64,000 nucleotides of DNA from Reichenbachiella sp. (GCF_033344935.1 NZ_JAWPMM010000001.1:2714001-2778000), one strand, 5' to 3'; shown: positions 1-9,792, numbered from the stretch's first letter. Numbers and translations are program-made. The notes: generated from the sequence alone by a model not told the origin.

Positions 1-368
1 TCTCCGTCTACTATTCTGATTTTTGTTCCTATACGATGTGGAAAACTGAAGAAGAGCACGGCGCTTGCAGTAATGTTGCTCAGGATAGACCAACTGGCAA
101 AAAGTGCGATGCCGGCTACAGTGAAAAAAGAGGCGAAATAGATGGCAATACCTTCAAAAGTGATGTTCCAAATGAACCCCAGGAGAATTAAACAAGTTAC
201 TGTAAACGTGCTATTTATAATCTTGGCCGTGTCCGCGGCGCGACCCTTCTTGAATTTGCGACTAGTTGCAAATTTTTCTGTATAGCGCCTCGTAAGAAAC
301 TTGGCAATAGAATAAACAATGAGCAATCCTACAGAAAGTGAACTTTGAATGATAAGCTTATCTTGCAT
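1..368 (-). CDS. MscS-family mechanosensitive channel, N-terminal part (cut by window edge)
   Basis: This minus-strand reading frame starts with ATG at 368 and stays open to base 1, giving 122 codons of the N-terminal half. Two or three hydrophobic segments (about residues 8-20, 52-68 and 73-110) are followed by a stretch like the pore-lining helix and start of the beta domain of MscS channels: ASWSILSNITAS, then FFSFPHRIGTKIRI, matching the family pattern of a Ser/Asn-containing helix leading to a Pro-Phe/His-x-x-Gly motif. MscS channels sit in the inner membrane and release solutes on hypo-osmotic shock. The C-terminal cytoplasmic cage lies outside the window. The gene diverges from the DUF4197 lipoprotein at 494. 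Confidence 0.8.
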   Translation of the reverse strand, partial: MQDKLIIQSSLSVGLLIVYSIAKFLTRRYTEKFATSRKFKKGRAADTAKIINSTFTVTCLILLGFIWNITFEGIAIYFASFFTVAGIALFASWSILSNITASAVLFFSFPHRIGTKIRIVDG

Positions 369-454
369 TGATTAATTGTGATAAATAGTTTTATTGGATC
401 GAAGTTAGAATTTAATTCTTTTATTTTCTCGACTATGATGCAACAAAATCACTC

Positions 455-462
455 TATTTTTG
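455..462 (+). promoter_or_regulatory. Bacteroidota-type -7 box (TATTTTTG)
   Basis: The octamer TATTTTTG fits the Bacteroidota -7 consensus TAnnTTTG and lies 31 bases before the ATG of the DUF4197 lipoprotein gene. No clear -33 TTG is seen at the usual spacing. Confidence 0.4.
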
Positions 463-493
463 ATTAGTATTAGAGAAACATAAATTGATTATT

Positions 494-1312
494 ATGAAAT
501 TTCCGCTATTGGTTGCGATCCTGGCTTTCTTATTTGTTTCATGCGATGAACTCGATGAAATTCTAGACTTAGGTTTATCCGATGAAGAGATTGTTGAAGG
601 TTTGAAAGAGGCTTTGGATACAGGATTGGATAGTGCGGTGACTTCAGGGTCCTCCGTTGATGGTTATTTAAAAAATGAAGCCATTAAAGTCTTGCTACCT
701 GAAGAGGTGACTAAACTGCAGTCAGAGATAGCAAGTGGAAGTGTAGCCGGTGTCATATCTTATCAAGATCTCCTGGATTTATATGTGGCAACAAATGCAA
801 ATATAGATACAGACCCATTCGAAGAACTCGTGGTTGCCATGAATAGAGGAGCAGAGAGAGCCGCCACAAAAGCCACTCCGATTTTTGTGGACGCAATTAC
901 GAGTATGAGTTTTACGGATGCCTTGGGTATTTTGCAGGGTGGAGAAACAGCCGCTACAGATTACTTTAAAACAAATACTAGCAGTGCATTAATCACTGCA
1001 TTCCAACCAGATATTAAAACTGCACTAGGAGAGACTGCTGCTACAGATATCTATGCAGGGGTTGTTGATTTTTTAAGTTGGGAACATACTGAAACTGTTT
1101 TGTTTGTACCTGTAACGGTAAAAGTGAATGACTACATAGGTCAGGATCTCAGTTTACCTGAAACTTTAGACGAATACGCAACTACCAAAGCGGTAGATGG
1201 CCTATTTCATTTAGTAGGTGAGGAAGAAAAGAAGATAAGAAAGAATCCACTCGAATATGCTAGTGACATTATCCAAAAAGTCTTTGGCAGCGATGAGGCT
1301 ACGGGTAATTAA
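494..1312 (+). CDS. DUF4197 family lipoprotein
   Basis: The 272-residue product begins with a lipoprotein signal peptide ending in a lipobox (FLFVSC, Cys about residue 18), so it should be lipidated and exported to the envelope. The mature part matches DUF4197: a first helix LSDEEIVEGLKEALDTGLDSAV, the segment around GYLKNEAIKVLLPEEV, and a paired-helix C-terminal half. The function of DUF4197 is not known. An in-frame TTG at 485 would add three residues, but ATG at 494 gives the more typical signal peptide. Confidence 0.8.
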   Translation: MKFPLLVAILAFLFVSCDELDEILDLGLSDEEIVEGLKEALDTGLDSAVTSGSSVDGYLKNEAIKVLLPEEVTKLQSEIASGSVAGVISYQDLLDLYVATNANIDTDPFEELVVAMNRGAERAATKATPIFVDAITSMSFTDALGILQGGETAATDYFKTNTSSALITAFQPDIKTALGETAATDIYAGVVDFLSWEHTETVLFVPVTVKVNDYIGQDLSLPETLDEYATTKAVDGLFHLVGEEEKKIRKNPLEYASDIIQKVFGSDEATGN

Positions 1313-1337
1313 TCATTCGATTCATTTCCACATTATG

Positions 1338-1345
1338 TACATTTG
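1338..1345 (+). promoter_or_regulatory. Bacteroidota-type -7 box (TACATTTG)
   Basis: TACATTTG matches TAnnTTTG exactly, 22 bases before the ATG at 1368 of the small membrane protein gene. A -33 element is not evident. Confidence 0.4.
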
Positions 1346-1367
1346 TGTTTTGAACTGACGCGACAAA

Positions 1368-1832
1368 ATGATTAAGATCACCAAACTTCTTTATACCCTT
1401 TCCATTTTTGTTTTTCTTGTTACCCTGCTTTATGTATATGCTTTTTTACCAGATCAAATTGGCGTATTCTTCGATACAACTGGTAATGCATCGATATCTA
1501 TGCACCGGGCCGATTTCTTTTACTCAGCCTTAGGGTTGTTTATCCTAACTAACGGATCTATCCTGTTGTATAGGAGGATGAATAGGGGATACCTTAATCT
1601 TGGAAAAACGAGTTTTGAAGATATGACAGCCTCTGAGATTATTTATCACTGGCTCAACGGACTTTCATTTGTTATTAATGTGATTTACATCTTTTCAATC
1701 ATGTTTGTAGGTATGTATCACAATTCAGAACATTTTGATATCACCAACTATGTCGCATTGATTTACATCGGTCCGGTACTTTTAGCTGGCTGGATTTTTT
1801 GGTTTATTTATTTACAATTTTCAAAGAGGTAA
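1368..1832 (+). CDS. small four-helix membrane protein, DUF1648-like
   Basis: The 154-residue product has four predicted membrane helices (about residues 8-27, 50-68, 96-115 and 128-150) and no signal peptide. After the first helix comes LPDQIGVFFDTTGNAS, which resembles the LPxxIPxHfnxxGxxd motif of DUF1648 proteins, a family of small membrane proteins without an assigned activity. The C-terminal helices are followed by a short basic tail. It is preceded by its own -7 box and is not obviously linked to the genes on either side. The family link rests on that one short motif. Confidence 0.6.
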   Translation: MIKITKLLYTLSIFVFLVTLLYVYAFLPDQIGVFFDTTGNASISMHRADFFYSALGLFILTNGSILLYRRMNRGYLNLGKTSFEDMTASEIIYHWLNGLSFVINVIYIFSIMFVGMYHNSEHFDITNYVALIYIGPVLLAGWIFWFIYLQFSKR

Positions 1833-2019
1833 AAAACTTCTGTCTGTCAATTAGTTATGCCGATTGATTTAAATAATCAGTCAAATATTTTCATGATTTT
1901 CAGACCGATGCACGAGTATTTCGAGTTGAAATTTTTACTCCAAATGCTCTATATTCACCTCCGATTTTGGAAAGTGTAAAACCCCCATTTTTAGTTTTTG
2001 ATTAATAATCTTTAGGAAT

Positions 2020-2024
2020 AGGAG
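2020..2024 (+). promoter_or_regulatory. Shine-Dalgarno-like AGGAG before parE
   Basis: AGGAG lies four bases before the ATG at 2029. Most starts in this window have no such purine box, so this one is unusual for a Bacteroidota gene and supports the chosen parE start. Confidence 0.45.
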
Positions 2025-2028
2025 ACGT

Positions 2029-3894
2029 ATGGCTGCTAGTGTAGAATATAATGAAGATAGTATCAAGTCACTCGATTGGCGAGAGCACATCAGGCTGAGG
2101 CCTGGTATGTATATAGGTAAGCTTGGAGACGGATCAGCCGTCGACGATGGAATCTATGTCTTGGTGAAGGAAGTGATTGATAACTGTATTGATGAGCATG
2201 TCATGGGACATGGCAAAACCATTCACGTGAAGGTGGGTGATCATCGTGTAGAGGTCAGAGATTATGGTCGTGGGATTCCTCTTGGTAAAGTGGTTGACTG
2301 CGTTTCAAAGATCAATACTGGTGGAAAATACGATTCTTCAGCCTTTCAAAAGTCAGTAGGATTAAATGGAGTGGGTACCAAGGCAGTAAATGCGCTTTCT
2401 ACTTATTTCAAAGTCCAGTCTTTCCGTGAAGGCGAAACAAAACTGGCAGAGTTCAATACAGGGGAATTGACCAATGATGCCAAAATAGCAAAGACCTCTG
2501 AGCGAAACGGGACATTGATTGCTTTCGAACCAGATAATACCGTTTTTAAAAATTATCATTTCATTCCTGAGTATTTGGATAACCAAATCTGGAACTACGC
2601 CTTTTTGAATGCGGGATTGACTATCAATTTTAACGGGCAGAAATATCATAGTGAGAATGGGCTGTTAGACCTGTTGACAAGAAAGTCAGATGTTGATACT
2701 TTACGCTATCCCATCATTCACCTCAAAGGTGACGATATAGAACTGGCCATCACACACTCTAATCAGTACGGAGAGGAGTATTATTCATTTGTGAATGGGC
2801 AGTATACCACACAGGGTGGTACGCACTTGGCTGCTTTTAGAGAGGCGGTGGTAAAAACCATCAGAGACTTCTATAAAAAAGATTATGATGCTGCAGATAT
2901 ACGAGCAAGTATAGTAGGAGCGATTGCTGTAAGAGTGCAGGAGCCTGTTTTCGAATCTCAAACAAAGACGAAACTGGGTTCTTTGAATGTGGCACACGAT
3001 GGACCAACCATGAGAAGCTTTGTTCTTGATTTTGTGCGTAAAGCATTGGATGATCATTTGCATAAGAATCAGGAGGTTGCTGATGCACTACTCAAGAGAA
3101 TTCTTCAGTCTGAGCGTGAGAGAAAAGAAATTGCTGGCATCAAGAAACTCGCCAATGACAGGGCCAAAAAGGCCAATCTCCACAACAAGAAACTGAGAGA
3201 TTGTCGTTTGCACTTTGATGATAAAAAAGGAGATGAGGATAAAAAGTCCGAAACCATGCTTTTCATCACCGAGGGAGATTCAGCGAGTGGATCCATCACA
3301 AAATCAAGAGATGTTCAAACGCAGGCGGTATTTAGTTTGCGAGGTAAGCCATTTAACTGCTTTGGTCATACCAAGAAAGTGGTTTATGAAAATGAAGAAT
3401 TCAACCTGCTTCAGCATGCACTTAATATTGAAGATGGTATCGAAGGCTTACGTTATAGAAAGATAGTCATTGCCACTGATGCAGATGTAGATGGTATGCA
3501 CATTCGTTTATTGCTGTTGACTTATTTCTTGCAATTCTTTCCTGAATTGGTCAAAAGTGGTCACGTTTTCATTTTAGAGACACCACTATTTAGAGTGCGT
3601 AATAAAAAGGAAACGATTTACTGCTATAGTGATGAAGAACGACAGCGAGCGATTCACAAACTAGGAAGTAAACCTGAAATTACCAGATTTAAAGGGTTAG
3701 GAGAGATTTCGCCAGAAGAGTTTGGAGAATTTATTGGAGAAGATATTAGACTGGAACCAGTCATACTTAGAAAGGATACCAAGATAGAGGATCTATTAAA
3801 ATTCTATATGGGTAAGAACACACCAGATAGACAAAATTTCATAATTGATAAACTAAGAGTTGAAAAAGACTTAGTAGAGGAAGAACTAGTTTAA
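2029..3894 (+). CDS. parE: DNA topoisomerase IV subunit B
   Basis: ParE is the ATPase half of topoisomerase IV, which decatenates daughter chromosomes. The 621-residue product has the GHKL ATP site: E48 and N52 in the EVIDNCIDE helix, D78 in RDYGRGIP, and the ATP lid around [14 protein letters not shown]. The transducer domain follows, then a TOPRIM domain with the catalytic EGDSA (E415) and the metal-binding DADVDG (D484, D486, D488), ending in the GyrB/ParE C-terminal domain. The length fits the short ParE-type subunit without the GyrB insertion. The stop is three bases from the ATG of parC, so the two subunits are certainly co-transcribed. GyrB is the alternative, but the adjacent ParC-type gene argues for ParE. 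Confidence 0.95.
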   Translation: MAASVEYNEDSIKSLDWREHIRLRPGMYIGKLGDGSAVDDGIYVLVKEVIDNCIDEHVMGHGKTIHVKVGDHRVEVRDYGRGIPLGKVVDCVSKINTGGKYDSSAFQKSVGLNGVGTKAVNALSTYFKVQSFREGETKLAEFNTGELTNDAKIAKTSERNGTLIAFEPDNTVFKNYHFIPEYLDNQIWNYAFLNAGLTINFNGQKYHSENGLLDLLTRKSDVDTLRYPIIHLKGDDIELAITHSNQYGEEYYSFVNGQYTTQGGTHLAAFREAVVKTIRDFYKKDYDAADIRASIVGAIAVRVQEPVFESQTKTKLGSLNVAHDGPTMRSFVLDFVRKALDDHLHKNQEVADALLKRILQSERERKEIAGIKKLANDRAKKANLHNKKLRDCRLHFDDKKGDEDKKSETMLFITEGDSASGSITKSRDVQTQAVFSLRGKPFNCFGHTKKVVYENEEFNLLQHALNIEDGIEGLRYRKIVIATDADVDGMHIRLLLLTYFLQFFPELVKSGHVFILETPLFRVRNKKETIYCYSDEERQRAIHKLGSKPEITRFKGLGEISPEEFGEFIGEDIRLEPVILRKDTKIEDLLKFYMGKNTPDRQNFIIDKLRVEKDLVEEELV

Positions 3895-3897
3895 CCA

Positions 3898-6597
3898 ATG
3901 GAAGAAAATAATAATATCAACGGCCAAAATCCATCCAATGAACCTTTGCACGATGTCATTCCAGTTTCTGGGATGTATGAAAATTGGTTCTTGGACTACG
4001 CATCCTACGTTATTCTTGAAAGAGCCGTACCAGCCATCAATGATGGTTTAAAACCAGTACAACGTCGTATCCTTCATGCCATGAAGGAAATGGATGATGG
4101 CAGATACAATAAGGTAGCCAATATCATAGGCAGTACCATGCAATATCACCCGCATGGAGACATGTCCATTGGTGATGCTATGGTGAATATGGGCCAAAAA
4201 GAGTTGCTCATTGACATGCAGGGCAACTGGGGAGATGTACGTACTGGTGACCGCGCGGCAGCATCAAGATATATAGAAGCCAGGCCATCTAAGTTGGCTT
4301 TGGATATTCTATACAACCCCCAAACTACCGAGTGGCAATTGTCCTATGATGGTAGAAAGAAAGAACCTGTCACCCTTCCAGTTAAGTTTCCTCTGTTGCT
4401 TGCTCAAGGGGTAGAAGGTATTGCCGTAGGATTATCTACAAAGATTCTTCCTCACAATTTCTGTGAGCTGATCGATGCGTCTATCAAGCACTTGAAAGGT
4501 AAATCTTTCAAGTTGTACCCGGACTTCCAAACGGGAGGTATGATTGATGTGGAAGAATACAATAAAGGTCATAGGGGAGGGAAAGTGAAGGTTCGTGCCA
4601 AAATCGAAGAGTACGACAAAAAGCAGTTGGTGATCAAAGACATACCATTTGGGACTACTACTACCAGTTTGATTGAATCGATCATCAAAGCCAATGACAA
4701 AGGCAAAATCAAGATCAAGAAGGTCATAGATAATACCGCCAAGGATATTGAGATTTTAGTGCAATTAGCACCTGGTGTATCTCCTGATATTACTATAGAT
4801 GCGCTCTATGCCTTTACTGATTGTCAGGTATCCATTTCACCCAATGCTTGTGTGATTGTGGACGAGAAGCCCATGTTTACGAATGTGCATGAGATTCTCA
4901 AGATGAATACAGATCAAACGGTAGATCTTCTTCGTCAAGAGTTGGAGATTAGGAAAGCTGAGTTGTTAGAGAAAATCTTATTCTCTTCTTTGGAAAAAAT
5001 ATTCATTGAAAACCGTATCTATAGAGATATAGAGGAATGTGAGACATGGGAAGCTGTAATTGAGACGATTGACCAAGGATTGGAGCCTTTTAAACCACAA
5101 TTCTATAGAGAAATCACGCAAGATGATATTGTTCGATTGACGGAAATCAAGATCAAGCGTATATCCAAGTTCGACTCATTCAAGGCGGATGAGATGATGC
5201 GCAAGCTTCAGGAAGAATTGGCTCAAGTAGAGCATCATTTAGCCAATATTATTGATTATGCTATAGCTTACTTCTCCAATCTGCTCAAGAAATATGGAGA
5301 AGGCCGTGAAAGAAGAACAGAAATCTCTTCGATCGAAACTATTGCAGCCACTGCCGTAGCTGCCAATAATGCAAAACTATATGCCAATTATAAAGACGGG
5401 TTTATCGGCTATGGTTTGAAAAAAGATGAATTTATCTCTGATTGCTCTGATTTGGATGATATTATCGTTTTCAGAAAGGATGGACGATGTGTCGTCACGA
5501 AAATACAGGACAAAGTTTTTGTAGGAAAGGACATTATATATGCGGGCGTCTTCAAAAAAGGGGACGAAAGGATGGTTTACAACTTGTGTTACCTGGATGG
5601 CAAATCTGGACGTACGATGATCAAGCGCTTCAATGTAACGTCTGTAACCAGGGACAAGGAGTATAACCTCACTAAGAGCGAAAAAGGCTCTAAGGTTCAC
5701 TATTTCACTGCTAACCCAAATGGAGAGGCAGAAGTAGTCACTGTTTATCTAACAGCGGGCGCTAAAGCACGTAAAAAAGTATTTGACTTTGACTTTGCCG
5801 AAATAGACATCAAAGGTCGTGGAGCTGGTGGTAATATTCTTACCAAGTATCCAGTCAGAAAGATCGAATTGAAGACTGCAGGAAAATCAACCCTCGCAGG
5901 CACTGACATTTGGTATGACGAGACCATAGGAAGACTGAACCGTGATGAGCGAGGAATTCATTTGGGTAATTTCAATGCGGAAGACTATGTGATTGTCTTC
6001 TACAAAGACGGTAGCTATGAGCTCACTTCATTTGAGTTGTCTAATCATTACAACCAAAGTCAAATTTTTAGTATTCACAAATTCGATCCTGATCAAGTAC
6101 TTAGTGTATTACATCAAGATGGAGAGTCTAAGGTAGTGTATGTCAAGCGATTTACTATAGAAACACTTACTGTAGGTAAGGCATTTTCATTTATCAATGA
6201 GTCACCTAATTCTAAGTTGCTGCATATTTCTACAGTAGACGAACCAAAGGTGAAAGTGACTTTTAGAAAGAAAGGAGAACGCGCCAAAAGTGAAAGAGAA
6301 TTTGCATTGGCAGAGCTAATTGATAAAAAAGGATGGAAATCTATCGGTAACAAATTTCCGGTTCAGAACATTTCTAAAGTTGTGGAATTAAGTGCTGAAA
6401 GTGAAGCGAAAGAAGTCGATGAACCTGCAGTTGATCCAGAGCTGCTGGAAGGTCTAAAAGCTGAGGTACAAAAAGAAGTGGAGCAGGAGGAAACTAAGAA
6501 AGAAGGCTTTGATGTAGGGAGTTCAATAGACTTAAGCAGTTCAAAATCTGACGACGAGGACGACGAAGACAAACCACAGCTTGGACTTTTTGAATAA
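3898..6597 (+). CDS. parC: DNA topoisomerase IV subunit A
   Basis: ParC is the DNA breakage-reunion subunit that partners ParE. The 899-residue product has the winged-helix region with the active-site Tyr125 in AASRYIEARPSK and an Arg just before it, the tower and coiled-coil region (about 330-480), and a C-terminal beta-pinwheel (about 510-800). It ends in a low-complexity acidic tail (about residues 830-899) with runs of Asp and Glu. In the quinolone-resistance region the residue equivalent to E. coli GyrA Ser83 is Met89 (HPHGDMSIGD), whereas the gyrA of this window has Ser there. Its last 17 bases overlap the following methyltransferase gene if that starts at TTG 6581. Confidence 0.95.
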   Translation: MEENNNINGQNPSNEPLHDVIPVSGMYENWFLDYASYVILERAVPAINDGLKPVQRRILHAMKEMDDGRYNKVANIIGSTMQYHPHGDMSIGDAMVNMGQKELLIDMQGNWGDVRTGDRAAASRYIEARPSKLALDILYNPQTTEWQLSYDGRKKEPVTLPVKFPLLLAQGVEGIAVGLSTKILPHNFCELIDASIKHLKGKSFKLYPDFQTGGMIDVEEYNKGHRGGKVKVRAKIEEYDKKQLVIKDIPFGTTTTSLIESIIKANDKGKIKIKKVIDNTAKDIEILVQLAPGVSPDITIDALYAFTDCQVSISPNACVIVDEKPMFTNVHEILKMNTDQTVDLLRQELEIRKAELLEKILFSSLEKIFIENRIYRDIEECETWEAVIETIDQGLEPFKPQFYREITQDDIVRLTEIKIKRISKFDSFKADEMMRKLQEELAQVEHHLANIIDYAIAYFSNLLKKYGEGRERRTEISSIETIAATAVAANNAKLYANYKDGFIGYGLKKDEFISDCSDLDDIIVFRKDGRCVVTKIQDKVFVGKDIIYAGVFKKGDERMVYNLCYLDGKSGRTMIKRFNVTSVTRDKEYNLTKSEKGSKVHYFTANPNGEAEVVTVYLTAGAKARKKVFDFDFAEIDIKGRGAGGNILTKYPVRKIELKTAGKSTLAGTDIWYDETIGRLNRDERGIHLGNFNAEDYVIVFYKDGSYELTSFELSNHYNQSQIFSIHKFDPDQVLSVLHQDGESKVVYVKRFTIETLTVGKAFSFINESPNSKLLHISTVDEPKVKVTFRKKGERAKSEREFALAELIDKKGWKSIGNKFPVQNISKVVELSAESEAKEVDEPAVDPELLEGLKAEVQKEVEQEETKKEGFDVGSSIDLSSSKSDDEDDEDKPQLGLFE

Positions 6598-7288
6598 CCG
6601 CGCATATCAGGAGCAATGGCTAGCTTATATGTCTGAATATGTGACAGACAATAAGAAACAGCTTTTTGAAAAAGTACTCAGCACACGTACTCGTTATTTG
6701 ACAGTCGTTCTAGAAGATTTATTCAAGGCGCACAATGCGAGTGCGGTGATGCGTACAGCAGAAGGTCTGGGGATTCAAGACATACATGTAGTGGAACAGC
6801 GAAATGCTTATGATTACAATCCCTATGTGCTAAGGGGAGCAGGAAAGTGGCTTACACTGCATAAATACAATCAAACAGAGCAGAACATGCGAGTCTGTTT
6901 TGATCAATTGAAAAGTCAGGGATATCAAATCCTGGCTACTTCACCGCATGAATATGCGAAAGACTATCGTGAGTTTGACATCAAACAAAAGACAGCGGTA
7001 GTATTTGGTGCAGAAGAAACAGGAATCAGCGATTTTGTAAAAGAGAATGCAGATGGATTTGTGCAAATTCCTATGTACGGCTTTACAGAAAGCTTTAATA
7101 TATCTGTGAGTGCCGCCATCGTTTTAGAGGATTTTTCTAGACAAATTAGGGATGATAGGGAAATTGCTTTATCTCCTGATGAAATATTTGAATTGAAATT
7201 AGAATGGTATCAAAAAATGGTACCTAACGTAGAAGTACACCAGCGAGCATTCGACAAGAAAATAAATGAGGAAGAGAAAAACTTATAA
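6581..7288 (+). CDS. trmH: TrmH-type SPOUT RNA 2'-O-methyltransferase
   Basis: SpoU/TrmH enzymes transfer a methyl group from S-adenosylmethionine to ribose 2'-OH groups; the TrmH type modifies G18 of tRNA. The 235-residue product shows the three SPOUT motifs: HNASAVMRTAEGLG with the catalytic Asn and Arg, AVVFGAEETGISD, and IPMYGFTESFNISVSAA, which forms the knotted SAM site. The start at TTG 6581 (or TTG 6590) keeps the N-terminal helix QEQWLAYMSEYVTDN, which I recall as conserved in relatives; the first in-frame ATG (6629) would cut it. The TTG lies inside the end of parC, suggesting translational coupling. The specific substrate (tRNA Gm18) is inferred from family resemblance only. Confidence 0.85.
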   Translation: MDFLNNRAYQEQWLAYMSEYVTDNKKQLFEKVLSTRTRYLTVVLEDLFKAHNASAVMRTAEGLGIQDIHVVEQRNAYDYNPYVLRGAGKWLTLHKYNQTEQNMRVCFDQLKSQGYQILATSPHEYAKDYREFDIKQKTAVVFGAEETGISDFVKENADGFVQIPMYGFTESFNISVSAAIVLEDFSRQIRDDREIALSPDEIFELKLEWYQKMVPNVEVHQRAFDKKINEEEKNL

Positions 7289-7888
7289 ATGCTGAAACTT
7301 ATTAAATGGCTGGTCATAATTACTCTTTCCTTCATTGTTTTTTGCAATGTTTGGATTGTAGGTTCTACTCATAGTGGAATAATAGAGGACAGTAGGGAAC
7401 TTTTAGGAGCAGAAGTAGGACTAGTATTTGGTACGAGCCAACACCAAGTCAATGGTGAATCAAATCCATTTTTCAAACACAGGGTGCAGTCTGCTAAACA
7501 ATTATTACTTTCAGGAAAAGTAGAACGCTTAATTCTAAGTGGCTCCAAAGATTCTATCTATTATGATGAAGCAGAAGCTATGAAAGCCGCTTTGGTGGAT
7601 CAAGGAATAGCACCAGAAGCACTTATACTGGATAAATATGGTAACCGAACACTAGAATCTGTCGCCAGACTTAGAGATGTATATGGTTATGATCAATGCA
7701 TATTGATTACTCAAGAGTACCATGCTTATAGATGTTTGTTTATTGCCGAAAAAATGGGCTTGCATGCCCAATGTTATATCGCAAAAACACCAGACAAAAA
7801 GGCTCACCTTTGGGCTTTGTTGAGAGAGTTGTTAGCACGGACTAAGGCGGTAATGGATCTATATATACTTTCGGATGTCACGAATTAG
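7289..7888 (+). CDS. SanA-like DUF218 membrane protein
   Basis: The 199-residue product has one N-terminal membrane anchor (about residues 5-25) followed by a DUF218/YdcF-type alpha-beta domain: GLVFGTS, a central LILSGSKDSIYYDEAEAMKAAL segment, LDKYGNRTLESVARL and ILITQEYHAYRCLFIAEKMG. SanA of enteric bacteria is an inner-membrane protein whose loss alters envelope permeability to vancomycin; its chemistry is unknown. The ATG directly follows the TAA of trmH, so it is part of the parE-parC-trmH transcription unit. Confidence 0.8.
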   Translation: MLKLIKWLVIITLSFIVFCNVWIVGSTHSGIIEDSRELLGAEVGLVFGTSQHQVNGESNPFFKHRVQSAKQLLLSGKVERLILSGSKDSIYYDEAEAMKAALVDQGIAPEALILDKYGNRTLESVARLRDVYGYDQCILITQEYHAYRCLFIAEKMGLHAQCYIAKTPDKKAHLWALLRELLARTKAVMDLYILSDVTN

Positions 7889-8011
7889 TCTTTTTATTAA
7901 ATAGGATCACTGTTTTTTTTCTTAGCCCCATATAATAACTTCGCTTCAAACTTGCTGAATTAGGCCTTATGCGCTTAATTTATCTATCTGACTTAAATGA
8001 AGCCTGAATAA

Positions 8012-9256
8012 ATGGAGATTCTTGATACTTATCTTGAAGATAAAAGTACTTATCAATTCGCTGAAGAGCCCTTATCACTGCAGAGTGAGTATTTCAACGT
8101 TAATATTTTAAAAGAAATAGAAAAATTAGGAGGGAAGATTGATATCAATCCTGTACTAGTAGTTTCCGCTCAAGTGCTGAGTTATGCTCAGTTTTCTAAG
8201 TTTTTCAAGTCGCAGAGAAAAATGAGCGAGGAGGATAGAAAGAAATTTGTAGAAAACTATTTTGCTCATTGTGGATTTGGAAAGCTTTCTATGCGTTCTA
8301 TTTCAAACAAAGGTGGACATGCAGAGCTTATATCAGATCATTTTGCGTCGGCGTGGTTTAAGTACTTTGGGGAGCGACCAAAAAATCAACCTGGTGTTGG
8401 GTACTTTGTTTGTGGTTTTTTATGTGGTGCAGTAGAAGCTATCTACGAAGTGCCTTCCGGTACCTTTGATGGGAAGCAAACGATGTGTATATCAAAAGGT
8501 GACAATAAGAGTAGATTTGAAGTATTTAGAGGGCTTAGAAGAACCCTTAATCCATCGCCCTCGGTAGGAAAATCACAGGAAGAGGATGAACCTTTGACAG
8601 ATACAAGTGGAATTAATGATTTCAAGGTTATCGAATTGATCAGAGATTTACACCTGACGGGTCTAGCTACTGATAAAGGGTTGATTGAATATTTTGGTGC
8701 GTCATGGACAAAGATTTACGCCAATTATTATCCGCTGGTCATGATCAAGTTATTGATGCAAGCAGAGAAAAAATTGGGCAAAGGAGGAGTAGGTCATATT
8801 CGAAAAATATTCACAGAAGGGGCAGAAAAGAACGCCTACTTTATTCTAGGCAAAGTGTTAAATTCTGACTTCTGGAAAGAAAAAATTACTGGAATAGTCA
8901 GCACCGATACGAATGGCATGTGGCATGCCTGTTTAGACATCATGAGTGCATTTGGCTGTGGAAAGTGGGAATTGGCTGAAGGCAGTTCGACTGAATATAA
9001 AGTGAATGTGATCAACAACCCAGAAACTAATGCCTTCTTGAAGTTGGTGGGTAACACCAAAGCGCCTTTAGGTTATTATACTGGAGGTTTCTTAACTGGC
9101 CTTGCTCACTATATCCGTACCAATCCAAATACAGATAGCGTAGATGCGTCTTTTGTAGAAGAAATGGCTACTTCAAAAGGAGACATTTCTTACAAGGAAG
9201 AACAATCAAGAATGATGGGGTCGGAAAAGGATACGCTCATGATTCTTGTGCATTAG
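8012..9256 (+). CDS. orphan protein with two V4R-like halves
   Basis: I do not recognise a named family for this 414-residue soluble protein. No signal peptide or membrane helix is seen. Residues about 60-175 resemble a V4R (4-vinyl-reductase) sensor domain: a GYFVCGFLCGAVEAIY helix at 130 followed by a strand with CISKGDNKSRFEV (Cys159, Gly163, Asp164), as in the V4R pattern of C-x-x-x-G-D...F. A linker (about 176-205) leads to a second half (about 245-390) with a similar order of elements, including LGYYTGGFLTGLAHYI, but without the Cys-Gly-Asp signature. V4R domains usually bind small hydrophobic ligands or metals and act as sensors. The gene stands alone between trmH/sanA and a convergent DoxX gene. 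Confidence 0.6.
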   Translation: MEILDTYLEDKSTYQFAEEPLSLQSEYFNVNILKEIEKLGGKIDINPVLVVSAQVLSYAQFSKFFKSQRKMSEEDRKKFVENYFAHCGFGKLSMRSISNKGGHAELISDHFASAWFKYFGERPKNQPGVGYFVCGFLCGAVEAIYEVPSGTFDGKQTMCISKGDNKSRFEVFRGLRRTLNPSPSVGKSQEEDEPLTDTSGINDFKVIELIRDLHLTGLATDKGLIEYFGASWTKIYANYYPLVMIKLLMQAEKKLGKGGVGHIRKIFTEGAEKNAYFILGKVLNSDFWKEKITGIVSTDTNGMWHACLDIMSAFGCGKWELAEGSSTEYKVNVINNPETNAFLKLVGNTKAPLGYYTGGFLTGLAHYIRTNPNTDSVDASFVEEMATSKGDISYKEEQSRMMGSEKDTLMILVH

Positions 9257-9277
9257 AATCACGAGCGCAATTTATTG

Positions 9278-9634
9278 TCAATCAGATAAATGCCCGGACA
9301 TATACCAAGCACCCCCTGCGAGCGCTAAATCTTTGAGTAAACTCGGCATGCTTGAGTCGTTTCCATTAGTAACGGCCACTAGGTGAACGAGAATAGCAAA
9401 AAGTAATAGCATCAGACCCAATAATTGAGTGGCCATTTTAGCTCTTTTGCCGATAATTATGGCTACTGCTGCTGCAATTAGTGCTACTCCAGTTAGGTAG
9501 ACCCATATTACTCCGCCTGGAATAAATGATGGAACCATTCCAGCCATTCCGTTAGCATTCATTAAATGGAAAATTCCAAAAACAGCCATGGGAATTGCAA
9601 ACATGTACTTTCCAGCTACTGGTAGATTGTTCAT
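9278..9634 (-). CDS. DoxX-like small membrane protein
   Basis: This 118-residue protein has four predicted membrane helices and the Gly/Phe/His-rich first helix (GKYMFAIPMAVFGIFHLMN) seen in DoxX-like proteins. Such proteins have been linked to redox or thiosulfate metabolism in some bacteria, but no function can be assigned here. An in-frame ATG at 9691 would add 19 residues that look unlike a membrane protein start, so I chose the internal ATG at 9634. The gene converges on the V4R-like gene with only 21 bases between the stops. Confidence 0.65.
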   Translation of the reverse strand: MNNLPVAGKYMFAIPMAVFGIFHLMNANGMAGMVPSFIPGGVIWVYLTGVALIAAAVAIIIGKRAKMATQLLGLMLLLFAILVHLVAVTNGNDSSMPSLLKDLALAGGAWYMSGHLSD

Positions 9635-9792
9635 AATAACTTTGGTTTTGTTGAATAATAAAATAAATGTATCAACAGATAAATTACTCATTTGACGTCA
9701 AATTAACAACTCGTCGGAAGCAATTGATTTGTAACTTTCCGTAGAATTTAGATTCAAATTATTTATCGGTTACTTTTAAATCATAATTCGTA

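Noticed and set aside
2362-3299. Minus-strand and shifted frames inside parE
   Set aside because: They overlap a highly conserved gene and encode no recognisable protein; they are chance frames.
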